From positions 1 through 14,158 of the forward strand of contig DASRJH010000176.1 in the NCBI GenBank assembly GCA_035649575.1: 14,158 bases of DNA, read 5' to 3'. Position 1 is the first letter of the stretch; every line of letters begins with the position of its first letter. A program made the position numbers and the translations under genes. Source of the stretch: DASVAL01 sp035649575. GTDB lineage: Bacteria; Planctomycetota; UBA1135; UBA2386. Positions 1 to 6,684 of the stretch are shown here, piece after piece. Under the pieces are notes generated by a model. The model was not told where the DNA came from, did not search any database, and saw only the letters and a program-made list of their open reading frames with translations.

Positions 1-723
1 GTGTTCGGGCGGCTGTCGGACCGCATCGGCCGGCTCAAGATCATCCTCGGCGGCTGCCTGCTCGCGGCGCTGACCTACATCCCGCTGTTCCACGGCCTGA
101 CGCACTTCGTCAACCCCGCGCTCGAGCAGTACCAGGGCAAGCACGCGATCACCGTGGCGACCTCGGACTACTCGTTCCACGTGTTCGCCTCGAAGGACAC
201 GAAGTTCTCGCCGGGCGACCGCGTGCGCGACTTCCTGACCAAATCCGGGCTCCCGTTCACGTCGTTGCCTGGCGTGCCGGGCCAGGACGTCGTCACGCGC
301 ATCGGCGACATAGAGCTGCACGGCTGGGACAAGGACCCGAACGCGGCGAAGTCTGAACAATTCGAAGCCGCGCTGAAAACAACCGGGTACCCGCCTCGTG
401 CCGACCCGGAGCAGATCGCCTGGATCCCCACGCTGATGATCCTCGTGCTGATGGTCATCTACGTGACGATGGTCTACGGCCCGATCGCCGCCTTCCTCGT
501 CGAGCTGTTCCCGACCCGGATCCGCTACACGTCGATGTCGCTGCCCTACCACCTCGGCAACGGCTGGTTCGGCGGCATGCTGCCGCTGCTCGCCACCGCG
601 ATGGTGGCGTGGTCGGGGGACATCTACTACGGCCTCTGGTACCCGATCATCGTCTCGCTGATGACGGTGATCGTGGGCGGTCTGTGCCTGCGCGAAACCA
701 AGGATCGGTCGATACGCGATTGA
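1..723 (+). CDS. MFS transporter, metabolite:H+ symporter (MHS) type, C-terminal part
   Basis: This is the last 240 residues of a proton-coupled inner-membrane transporter; the 5' part lies outside the window, so the GTG at position 1 is probably an internal Val codon. The visible part opens with the DRxGR loop signature (FGRLSDRIGR, residues 3-12), then a helix (about 13-33). A long polar insert follows (about 37-140), beginning with a THFVNPALE-like stretch; ProP-like long members of the MHS family carry a comparable extracytoplasmic insert at this place. Three or four more helices follow (about 143-238), with the conserved ELFPTRIRYTSMSLPYH segment near 169-185. It ends in a short charged tail (RETKDRSIRD). 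The substrate cannot be told from this fragment; MHS members carry organic acids, betaines or sugars. The downstream DinB gene is 114 bp away on the same strand. Family assignment is firm; substrate is unknown. Confidence 0.9.
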   Translation: MFGRLSDRIGRLKIILGGCLLAALTYIPLFHGLTHFVNPALEQYQGKHAITVATSDYSFHVFASKDTKFSPGDRVRDFLTKSGLPFTSLPGVPGQDVVTRIGDIELHGWDKDPNAAKSEQFEAALKTTGYPPRADPEQIAWIPTLMILVLMVIYVTMVYGPIAAFLVELFPTRIRYTSMSLPYHLGNGWFGGMLPLLATAMVAWSGDIYYGLWYPIIVSLMTVIVGGLCLRETKDRSIRD

Positions 724-837
724 GTCCGGGCTCAGCGATCCGCTCGTCGGTCAACCGGAGCTCGCACTCCACGACGCGCTCGCGCGGGAGGCCACTGCGG
801 CGCTTGCTCCGCTGCGCGTCGATGGCAGGATAGCGGC

Positions 838-1338
838 ATGACCCCCGACCAAGCCGGTTTGCTGCTCGACTATCATCGTTGGGCGCGCGAACGCGCCCTC
901 GACGCCGTCGCCGTGCTGAGTCCGGAGCAGTTCGCTCGTGCTCTCGGCAACAGCTTCCCGTCCGTTCGCGACACGCTGGCGCACCTGTACGGCGCCGACG
1001 AGGTCTGGTATTCGCGCTGGACCGGTGGCTCGCCGCGCGGCCTGCCGCCGCCCGAACGCTTCCCCGACCTCGCCTCGTTGCGCACGGCGTGGGCTGACCT
1101 GGACCCGAAGATGCGAGCGTTCGTCGCCGGACTCGGCACCGGCGGTCTGCAGCGCACGCTCACCTACCGCGCGTTCAATGGCCAGGAAGGGACGCTGGCC
1201 TACTGGCAGATGCTGCAGCACGTCGTCAACCACGGCAGCTACCACCGAGGGCAGGTCACGACGCTGCTGCGCCAGCTCGGCGCGATGCCGCCGAAGAGCA
1301 TGGACCTCTCCTCGTTCTACCGCGAACGCACCGGCTGA
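838..1338 (+). CDS. DinB/YfiT-like metal-dependent four-helix protein
   Basis: A 166-residue protein of the DinB/YfiT superfamily: small four-helix bundles binding a divalent metal through three histidines, many of them thiol-transferase-like or of unknown substrate. The metal ligands are visible as His49 (in DTLAHLYGADEVW) and the HxxxH pair His132/His136 in NHGSYHRGQV, the hallmark of the last helix. Length is normal for the family. The ATG at 838 is supported by an AGGA 7 nt upstream (827-830), one of the few Shine-Dalgarno-like sites in the window, and by the family N-terminus, where the first helix begins near residue 8 (LLDYHRWARERAL). It stands alone between the transporter and a 338-bp spacer. 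The name DinB here does not imply DNA damage induction; no LexA-like operator was seen upstream. Exact substrate unknown. Confidence 0.9.
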   Translation: MTPDQAGLLLDYHRWARERALDAVAVLSPEQFARALGNSFPSVRDTLAHLYGADEVWYSRWTGGSPRGLPPPERFPDLASLRTAWADLDPKMRAFVAGLGTGGLQRTLTYRAFNGQEGTLAYWQMLQHVVNHGSYHRGQVTTLLRQLGAMPPKSMDLSSFYRERTG

Positions 1339-1676
1339 GGCGGAATCGAGGCAGGGTCACCCGCGGGCGAAGGGCCGCTCCGCATCGTCGTTTCGACGGA
1401 CCAGAAAAGGTCCCGAAGCGTCCCCAGATCGTCGATCTCGACGCCGTCGACATGCGCGCCGTCATGACGTCACCTCGAACGCAGCGCTAGAGGCCGTCGT
1501 CGCTTGCGGCGCAGTTGTCGGCGCAGCCAGACAGGAGACATCCCGGAAAAAACCCTGCACGGCGTGATGGGTCAGGCGGCTAAAAAGCGGATGGGCAGGA
1601 TCGGGCGCGGTGGCCCACGGGAGCCGCGATCCGCCATGCCTACCCCGCCTTTCCAACAACTGACACGACCAGAATC
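1339..1676. other. 338-bp spacer with no recognised gene
   Basis: Only Arg/Ala/Ser-rich shadow frames run through this stretch and no RNA family was recognised. Visible structure: a near-duplicate gatgggtcagg (1566-1576) / gatgggcagg (1590-1599), and an imperfect stem with outer arms ggatcg (1598-1603) and cgatcc (1627-1632). The stem sits about 45 bp before the start of the secreted-protein gene. It could be 5'-UTR structure of that gene; function unknown. Confidence 0.45.
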
Positions 1677-2078
1677 ATGAAGTCACTTTCCATCGCGGCC
1701 CTTCTCGCCCTCGCCAGCTTCGTGCCCGCCCAGTGCGGCACGCTCGCCGTCACGGGCGGCGCCCCCAGCTCCACGCTGCAGATCAGTGTCTCCGGCGCCG
1801 CCGCGAACTCGTTCGCGATCGCCGCGGTCGGCAACACGCTCGGCAGCACCACGGTGCCGCTGCCCGGTGGCAGCCTCGTGCTCGGCCTCGCGAGCCCGTT
1901 CATCCCGGTGCCGATCGGTCCGGTCGGTGCGGCCGGTACCGCGAGCCTGTCGATCCCGCTGCCGGCCCAGCTGCCGCAGATCAACCTGCACGGGCAGGGC
2001 GTGGTCATCGGCTTCACGATGCAGCCGTTCGGCATCAGCGCCTGCGGCACGAACGTCGTCAGCTTTACGATCGGCTGA
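1677..2078 (+). CDS. Small secreted protein, planctomycete-type C-terminal module
   Basis: A 133-residue exported protein. A short signal peptide runs from MKSLSIAALLALASFVPAQ, with likely cleavage after Ala-Gln near residue 19. The mature part is almost entirely small, hydrophobic and beta-prone (Gly, Ser, Ala, Val, Ile, Pro) with very few charges. Two cysteines (Cys20 at the mature N-terminus and one near 125) may form a disulfide. The C-terminal pattern GTASLSIPLPAQLPQINLHG followed by Q, then TN and VSFTIG, aligns with the last 50 residues of the large secreted protein encoded at 6056-4068. This protein therefore looks like a free-standing copy of a module usually placed at the end of long exported proteins. 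No Shine-Dalgarno site precedes the ATG. Two strong hairpins follow the stop, so it is probably a single-gene transcript. Molecular function unknown. Confidence 0.82.
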   Translation: MKSLSIAALLALASFVPAQCGTLAVTGGAPSSTLQISVSGAAANSFAIAAVGNTLGSTTVPLPGGSLVLGLASPFIPVPIGPVGAAGTASLSIPLPAQLPQINLHGQGVVIGFTMQPFGISACGTNVVSFTIG

Positions 2079-2095
2079 GCCGGTCTCGCGGCACA

Positions 2096-2129
2096 CGCCA
2101 CGGCTCTGCGCGCGAGCGCTGCCGTGGCG
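2096..2129 (+). terminator. Hairpin downstream of the small secreted protein gene
   Basis: The arms cgccacggc (2096-2104) and gccgtggcg (2121-2129) pair perfectly over 9 bp around a 16-nt loop, beginning 18 nt after the stop at 2078. There is no T-run after it, so an intrinsic terminator of E. coli type is not shown. Termination or 3'-end protection is the most likely role. Confidence 0.5.
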
Positions 2130-2143
2130 ACGGCGCCGCTGCC

Positions 2144-2167
2144 GTGGTGGTCCGGCTGGGCCACCAC
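2144..2167 (+). terminator. Second tandem hairpin, 10-bp stem with tetraloop
   Basis: The arms gtggtggtcc (2144-2153) and gggccaccac (2158-2167) form a 10-bp stem with one G-U pair and a GGCT loop, 15 nt after the first hairpin. It is followed by TTC but no U-tract. Placed between the secreted-protein gene and a possible efp promoter at 2197, it fits a tandem terminator. An efp leader structure is the alternative if efp is transcribed from further upstream. Confidence 0.5.
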
Positions 2168-2196
2168 TGGTTCACCCCGCAGCCCCCTCGAGCGGG

Positions 2197-2224
2197 TTGC
2201 CTCGCGAGTGCGACTCGCTACCCT
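2197..2224 (+). promoter_or_regulatory. Possible efp promoter, near-leaderless
   Basis: TTGCCT (2197-2202) and TACCCT (2219-2224) are separated by 16 nt and match 4/6 and 3/6 of the sigma70 hexamers. Transcription would start about 2231, only a few nt before the efp ATG at 2234, which would explain why no Shine-Dalgarno site is present. This is weak by sequence alone; position is the main support. Confidence 0.3.
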
Positions 2225-2233
2225 GTTTCCCCC

Positions 2234-2782
2234 ATGCAAGTCGCCGCACTCGAACTCCGTCCCGGTACGCTCGTCCGCTACGAGGGCCGCATGTGCACGG
2301 TCGTCTGGTGGAACATCCTGCGCAACGACCGCCGCGCGTTCGTGCAGCTGCGCATCAAGGACCTGCAGGCCGGCCGCGTCACCGAACTCAAGGAGCACAC
2401 GGACTCGAAGTGGGAAGTGCTCGACAAGGAAGAGAAGGACCTCTCGCACTCCTACCGCGACGGCATCGACGAGGTGTTCTTCACGCCCGAAGGCGATGAA
2501 GTGCGATGCGCCGTGGCGGCGGCCGAGGATGCGCTGAAGTGGCCCGCCGAGACCTACAAGGGCTTCTTCGTCGACGGCTCGCTCGTGGCCGTGTTCCCGC
2601 CCAAGCACGCGATCCTGAAGATCACGGAGACCTCGCCGCCGATCCGCGGGGCCGGCACGGGCCAGAAGGAAGCGATCGTCGAGAACGGGCTCAAGGTGAA
2701 GGTCAACCTGCTGTGCGACGTGGGCGACAAGGTCCGCCTCGACACGGAGACGCTCGAGTTCAAGGAACGCATCGCGAAGTGA
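2234..2782 (+). CDS. efp: Elongation factor P, divergent tip loop
   Basis: A 182-residue translation factor that binds beside the peptidyl-tRNA and relieves stalling at polyproline stretches. All three domains are present: the N-terminal KOW-like barrel (about 1-62), the middle OB domain (about 63-125) and the C-terminal OB domain (about 126-182). The C-terminal signature runs from ETSPPIRGAGTGQKEAI through NGLKVKVNLLCDVGDKV. Domain I is unusual. Where E. coli EF-P has the KPGKGQAF tip with modified Lys34, this protein reads ILRNDRRAF (residues 28-36), so the modified Lys position is Asp32, with Arg33 and Arg34 next to it. The ATG at 2234 was chosen because it gives the normal EF-P length and N-terminus (VAALELRPGTLVRYEG); the open frame extends upstream without domain homology. 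The gene converges on the glycosyltransferase gene with 19 bp between stops, and its 3' end is one copy of a direct repeat also found at 6606-6630. Confidence 0.93.
   Translation: MQVAALELRPGTLVRYEGRMCTVVWWNILRNDRRAFVQLRIKDLQAGRVTELKEHTDSKWEVLDKEEKDLSHSYRDGIDEVFFTPEGDEVRCAVAAAEDALKWPAETYKGFFVDGSLVAVFPPKHAILKITETSPPIRGAGTGQKEAIVENGLKVKVNLLCDVGDKVRLDTETLEFKERIAK
2758..2782. repeat. Direct repeat, left copy, at the efp 3' end
   Basis: These 25 bp encode the final EF-P residues and the stop. They match 6606-6630 in the same orientation at 23 of 25 positions, with an uninterrupted 17-bp core caaggaacgcatcgcga (2761-2777). Six nt further on, cggcccggc (2789-2797) is also shared with the right copy. 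Together with the right copy it encloses about 3.85 kb. Confidence 0.65.
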
Positions 2783-2784
2783 CC

Positions 2785-2802
2785 GCGACGGCCCGGCGTC
2801 GC
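2785..2802. terminator. Hairpin between convergent efp and glycosyltransferase genes
   Basis: The perfect arms gcgacg (2785-2790) and cgtcgc (2797-2802) surround a GCCCGG loop and occupy almost the whole 19-bp gap between the two stop codons. The symmetry would work for both converging transcripts. No T-run on either side. Bidirectional terminator is an inference from position. Confidence 0.45.
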
Positions 2803-4061
2803 TAAGGCGGTGCCGATCGCGGCGCGGCTGTTGCCCCGAGCCCGCGGATCACGGGCAGGTAGAGCATCGCGAAGAACAGCGTCCACAGCGCGGCGAGCGA
2901 CAGCGCCAAGTCGACGCCCACGACCGTCCGGTCGAACGCCGGTGCGATCCCCGACACTCCGTAGAAGACGACGAGGTTGAGGTTCGCGAACAGCGCGATC
3001 CCGACGGCCTTCGCTGCGAACGTCCGGTCGATGTGCCAGAGCAGGAACGCGAGGAGGACCCCGGCGAACAGGTGGTTCTCGTGCACGCCGACGTTGAACG
3101 TGACGTGACAGAGGTAACCGACCAGCGCGAAGCGGAGCAGGTTCGCGAACGTCTTCTGTCCGCGCATGAATGAGAGCAACGCGAGCGCATACGCGCCGCA
3201 GAAGACCAGCCTCGGCGGCAGCATGACCGCCGCGTCGCGCGCCTTGACACAGGTCGCGAGCCCGTCCTGCAGCGGACCGAACTGCTCGGGCGCGCCGACG
3301 TGCAGCGCATGGGTCAGGATCCAGTTCGAGTTCAGCGCGTTGCCGCTCAGGAAGTCGTTCCTGAGCGCCCGCGCGAACGAGTACGCGGGTTCGACTCCGT
3401 AGCAGGCGAAGCAGACGGCGACGACCGACAGCGCCGGCAGGACGACCGACCTGAGCACCCGCGCCTCGACGAGCCGCCCGAGGTCGCGCAGATGCCCCAT
3501 CGAGGTCAGGTGCACCACGAAGAACGGGAGCAGGATGATCGGTTGCCACTTGGTGAGGCAGGCAACCGTGTACCCGATCGAGAAGAGCATCAGGCGGCCG
3601 GTGCGCAGCGCGTGCATCGCCAGCAGCAACAGCGGCGCGAAGTAGACGTCGAGATACGCGAGCCCGACCGCGTCCAGCGTGAGCGCTGCATAGAGGAGCA
3701 CGCTCAGCAGCAGATCGCGCGTCGCGATCCAGAAGGCGAGCGCGGTGAGGACCAGGAAGACCAACAGCGATGCCTTGAAGGCCGTGAAGCGGTCGACGCC
3801 GACCAGATCGCCGGCACTCGCGGTGAGCACCAGCATGAAGGTGCAGAACGGCGGATAGTCGGCACTGTTCGCTGCGTAGCCAGCGCGGACCCCGAGCGAC
3901 TCGGCGTTGGCGGTCCAACGACTCCACGTGATCACGTCGCTCGTGCCGGGGTTGTCGAACGCGGCCAGCGAGATGGCGACGACGAGGAGGACGGCCACCC
4001 AGTGTGCCGTCACCCTCGTCGCCGATCCCCGTACGGTCGTCGTGGAGGTCAGGCCGGACAA
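2802..4061 (-). CDS. GT-C fold membrane glycosyltransferase (GT87/DUF2029-like)
   Basis: A 419-residue polytopic protein with about 10 hydrophobic segments and the layout of GT-C glycosyltransferases, which use polyprenyl-phosphate sugars at the outer face of the membrane. Visible family features: an acidic residue in the first outer loop (GTSD, Asp42), the DYPP motif at 68-71, LTKWQP at 169-174 and a late VHENH motif at 326-330, comparable to HExx motifs in this superfamily. The start is uncertain. The TTG at 4061 follows the upstream stop by 6 bp, but the AGAGGA just before it (4069-4064) is too close for normal spacing; a GTG at 4013 would remove 16 residues without touching the first helix. 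The short gap to the secreted-protein gene suggests cotranscription and possibly a shared envelope role. Acceptor and sugar donor are unknown. Confidence 0.78.
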   Translation of the reverse strand: MSGLTSTTTVRGSATRVTAHWVAVLLVVAISLAAFDNPGTSDVITWSRWTANAESLGVRAGYAANSADYPPFCTFMLVLTASAGDLVGVDRFTAFKASLLVFLVLTALAFWIATRDLLLSVLLYAALTLDAVGLAYLDVYFAPLLLLAMHALRTGRLMLFSIGYTVACLTKWQPIILLPFFVVHLTSMGHLRDLGRLVEARVLRSVVLPALSVVAVCFACYGVEPAYSFARALRNDFLSGNALNSNWILTHALHVGAPEQFGPLQDGLATCVKARDAAVMLPPRLVFCGAYALALLSFMRGQKTFANLLRFALVGYLCHVTFNVGVHENHLFAGVLLAFLLWHIDRTFAAKAVGIALFANLNLVVFYGVSGIAPAFDRTVVGVDLALSLAALWTLFFAMLYLPVIRGLGATAAPRSAPP

Positions 4062-4067
4062 GTTCCT

Positions 4068-6056
4068 CTACTGCAGGCCGACGGTGGTGTGGACCGCGTT
4101 GCTCGTGACCGTGAGCAGGGGGCCCGGGATGAACAGACCATCCAAGATCACGTATTGCGCGTACAGGTCGAAGCCGAGGAATCCCGGCCAGCCCACGGGG
4201 ATCGTCAACCCCACGGTGCCGGTGACGCTCGCGGGTGGGAAGAGTGTGACTTCCCACAGAACTGCCCCCGGAGTCACGCTGAGCATGCACCCCGGCGCCG
4301 TCAGGAAGGGCGCCATGATGCCTGGGCGCGCCGCTGCGATGTCGATGAGTTGCACGCCGAGGAGGGAGCCCGCCGGAACGTTGCTCGCGTTCCACTTCAG
4401 CGTCTGCCCGTAGAACGCGCGGCCCATGTAGACCGGGCCCTGCACGACCGGAGCAGCGACGACGGTGTTGCCCATGTGACCGGTGGCGCCTTCGACCTGG
4501 GTCCGGAACGGCCGCTCGATCGACAGGTCGCGCGACTGTGGATCCTTCGAGGCAACGCCACCGATCGTACCGCGCGTGAATCCCGTGATGCCGCTCGTGC
4601 CGCCGGCGGTCACGGACGTCGTGAACGTGTCCCCCCAGATCTGGTCCATCGGCCCATAGCGGAACTCGATGACGCCCGTCGCCGAGTTCAGGGAGACCTG
4701 CATCGTGTGATACTCCTGCCCCTGTTGCGCAACCGAGTTGAAGCGGCCGACGCGGTACCAGGTGATCAGCACTTCCGCAGGATTGACCGGGTTGATGACC
4801 GCGTAGAGACCTGACATGGGATCGATGATCGTGTTCTTGTTCGGCGAGAAGTCGTGCCAGAACGGTGCGACGCGGGCCGGGCTCGGGACCGCCGCCACCG
4901 CACCGAGCCACTCCGCGACAGTCGGCGAGAAGTCGGCGTTCACCTCCGTCGACGCCGGGTCGAGGATCACGTAGCCGTTCGTGGACGGCCGGATCGCGGT
5001 CGTGCCGCCGGCAGGCCCGCCGGGATAATCGAACGCGGGGATCGGTGCGAACGGAACCGTCTGGTCGTCCTGGACGCTGATCGGCACGCCGACCACGCCA
5101 TTGAGGACGTCGACCGGAGGCGCACCGCCGGTCACGGTGTAGAAGGTCGGTCCGGGGTAGGCGTTCGGCGTGAGCCGCATACCGTTCAGGAGGTCGACCT
5201 GTCCCGGGTCCTTGAGATCGAAGTACTCGCCGTGCGCGAACAGCTGGTAGAACGACGACGTGGCGCCGCCGCACGCGCCGCCGTAGCGTTCGTTGCGAGC
5301 CGGGATCAGCATCGGGTAGCCGGCGGGGACGGGGCTGACGAACCGGATCACGAGCACCGGGGGGATGCTCGAGGCCGTGCCGATGAGCGCCAGCGCCGAG
5401 GGCGCGTAGACGCCGCGTCCTCGAATGAACGCGACCGTGCCCGCGGTGTCCTGGATCTGGATCATATCCGACAGTTCCGGCGCGGGCCCGACCATCTGCG
5501 TCGAGTAGGCGACGTCGAGCAAGAAGTTCGGCTGCGTGGCGATCGTCGGATCCAACGGCAACATGGGCACGTTGGAGAAGTCGAGTACCAGGTTGATGTT
5601 GTTCGGCGCGCGGCCCACGGACGGCGCCGCCGTGAGCGCCGGAATGGCCACGGTGCCGAGTGGCGTCGACGTCGCGGCCGCGATGTTCGTCGCGAACGTC
5701 GTGCTGAGTGCTGCGGCCGAGGTGAGCGATGTCGAGTAGATCGTCGCGACGACTGTCGTGAATACCTGTCCTCCGGTGTTGTGCTCCGTGTCCTCGCCGC
5801 GGAAGGCGACGTGCGTGATCCGGATCGGGCCGGTCACGCCGCCGACGCCGGTGAAGTGGCTCGCATCGTAGAGGACCTGGAAGCGGCGGCCCACCGCACT
5901 GGCAGTGCTGCCCCACCAGTTGATCGAACCCGCGGCGTAGACCTGTGCTTGCGACTCGCCGAGGTGGTGATTGTCTGGCAGGAGGAGATTCTGCGCGGGA
6001 AGGACGCAGAGCAGAGCGGAACCCGCGCACGAGAGCTGGAGTAGGTTCATCGTCAT
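4068..6056 (-). CDS. Large secreted protein with nidogen-like segment and C-terminal beta module
   Basis: A 662-residue exported protein. The start at 6056 was chosen because it places a signal peptide (MTMNLLQLSCAGSALLCVLPAQ, cleavage likely after residue 22) at the N-terminus; the open frame begins 24 codons earlier with an Arg-rich, non-signal stretch. The ATG at 6050 is equally possible. Residues about 23-240 form a beta-rich region of small residues. Residues about 396-495 resemble a nidogen-like (NIDO) extracellular domain: APFWHDFSPN, VLITWYRVGRF, a QEYHTMQVSLN strand and EFRYGPMDQIWG in the expected order. The final 120 residues (about 541-662) form a module ending GTVGLTIPVGWPGFLGFDLY...Q...TSNAVHTTVG, shared in outline with the small secreted protein at 1677-2078. 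Probably surface or matrix protein, possibly adhesive; no catalytic motif seen. It is followed after 6 bp by the GT-C glycosyltransferase gene. Confidence 0.78.
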   Translation of the reverse strand: MTMNLLQLSCAGSALLCVLPAQNLLLPDNHHLGESQAQVYAAGSINWWGSTASAVGRRFQVLYDASHFTGVGGVTGPIRITHVAFRGEDTEHNTGGQVFTTVVATIYSTSLTSAAALSTTFATNIAAATSTPLGTVAIPALTAAPSVGRAPNNINLVLDFSNVPMLPLDPTIATQPNFLLDVAYSTQMVGPAPELSDMIQIQDTAGTVAFIRGRGVYAPSALALIGTASSIPPVLVIRFVSPVPAGYPMLIPARNERYGGACGGATSSFYQLFAHGEYFDLKDPGQVDLLNGMRLTPNAYPGPTFYTVTGGAPPVDVLNGVVGVPISVQDDQTVPFAPIPAFDYPGGPAGGTTAIRPSTNGYVILDPASTEVNADFSPTVAEWLGAVAAVPSPARVAPFWHDFSPNKNTIIDPMSGLYAVINPVNPAEVLITWYRVGRFNSVAQQGQEYHTMQVSLNSATGVIEFRYGPMDQIWGDTFTTSVTAGGTSGITGFTRGTIGGVASKDPQSRDLSIERPFRTQVEGATGHMGNTVVAAPVVQGPVYMGRAFYGQTLKWNASNVPAGSLLGVQLIDIAAARPGIMAPFLTAPGCMLSVTPGAVLWEVTLFPPASVTGTVGLTIPVGWPGFLGFDLYAQYVILDGLFIPGPLLTVTSNAVHTTVGLQ

Positions 6057-6370
6057 CTGGGGCAAGAGTCCCCGCTGGGGTGTGCCAGCGGCTCGAGGCC
6101 GGCCACCGCGAGCGCGGTGTGACACCACTCCTCGGTCGAGCTTCGACGGTACGGATCAGGTACGAGGTTCCCTGCCGTTCGTGTTCCGCGGCGCGCCCGT
6201 CGACATCACGCCACAGATGGCGCGAGCGCGCGCGTTTGCAGCAGTCTCGCGAAACGCGGAAATGAACCGCGTGAGCTGGCACCGCGTTTGCGGAACGACA
6301 CCGGCCAGTCCGAACGATCACCAAGCCGGGCGTCCACGTTCCGGCGGGAACCGCGAAGCGCCCGAACATC

Positions 6371-6384
6371 TTCGCGCGCGCGAA
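6371..6384. repeat. 14-bp perfect palindrome
   Basis: ttcgcgcgcgcgaa reads identically on both strands. The alternating CG core could be a regulator site or simple low-complexity sequence. It lies about 315 bp from each flanking start codon, so a direct promoter-operator role is not evident. Confidence 0.4.
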
Positions 6385-6605
6385 CCGAAGCGCGCGTCCG
6401 CTTGCCAAAGTGCGCACCAATGCGGCTCCACCTGCCAACACCTCGGGCGTTTGCCTGAGAGTGTTTCGCCGTGCGCGGTGCGGGTGCGCGCGAGCTTGCG
6501 GCAGCATGTGGAGCCGCTAGAGTCGGCGCATTCCCCGAGTTCACTGCGAGTTCGAAGGCGCCGGAGTGTTGTTGACGTGGCGACGTGCGCGATATCCGCG
6601 GTTGC

Positions 6606-6630
6606 GTCCAAGGAACGCATCGCGAGGTGA
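6606..6630. repeat. Direct repeat, right copy, upstream of cstA
   Basis: It matches 2758-2782 at 23 of 25 positions, including the 17-bp core at 6609-6625 and a TGA in the same register (reading KERIAR-stop against KERIAK-stop in EF-P). The block cggcccggc follows at 6632-6640, 5 nt closer than in the left copy. Sequence upstream of 6606 does not resemble efp, so it is a short fragment rather than a duplicated gene. It lies 54 bp before the cstA start. Confidence 0.65.
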
Positions 6631-6684
6631 TCGGCCCGGCTTCTCGCTCGCACCGCGTCGGGCCATGCGAACGGATGCCGCATC

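Larger units (their letters stand above)
6057..6684. other. 628-bp divergent spacer with palindromes, no recognised gene
   Basis: The stretch between the divergent secreted-protein and cstA genes has no convincing coding frame: candidates on both strands are Arg/Ala/Ser-rich without recognisable domains. It appears less GC-rich by eye than the neighbouring genes in 6240-6440. It contains a hairpin with cgcgttt/aaacgcg arms (6231-6237 and 6252-6258), a second cgcgtttgc further on (about 6283-6291), a 14-bp perfect palindrome (6371-6384) and the right copy of the efp 3'-end repeat (6606-6630). No clear promoter hexamers or regulator family sites were recognised, though promoters for both flanking genes must lie here. 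Confidence 0.5.

Noticed and set aside
1500..1676. Riboswitch before the small secreted protein gene
   Set aside because: There is an imperfect stem and a repeated gatggg(t)cagg, but no conserved core of a known riboswitch class was recognised.
2554..6507. A 1317-codon minus-strand frame covering the glycosyltransferase and secreted-protein genes
   Set aside because: Its product is Arg/Gly/His-rich with no domain and lies out of phase with two convincing genes on the same strand. It is an artefact of few stop codons at high GC.
6540..6575. tRNA-like GTTCGAA word in the divergent spacer
   Set aside because: The bases flanking it do not form a T-stem, and no acceptor, D or anticodon arm can be built around it.
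6585..6630. A second, decayed efp gene upstream of cstA
   Set aside because: Only the last 25 bp resemble efp. The preceding sequence shows no match to the EF-P C-terminal domain, so it is treated as a short repeat and not a pseudogene.
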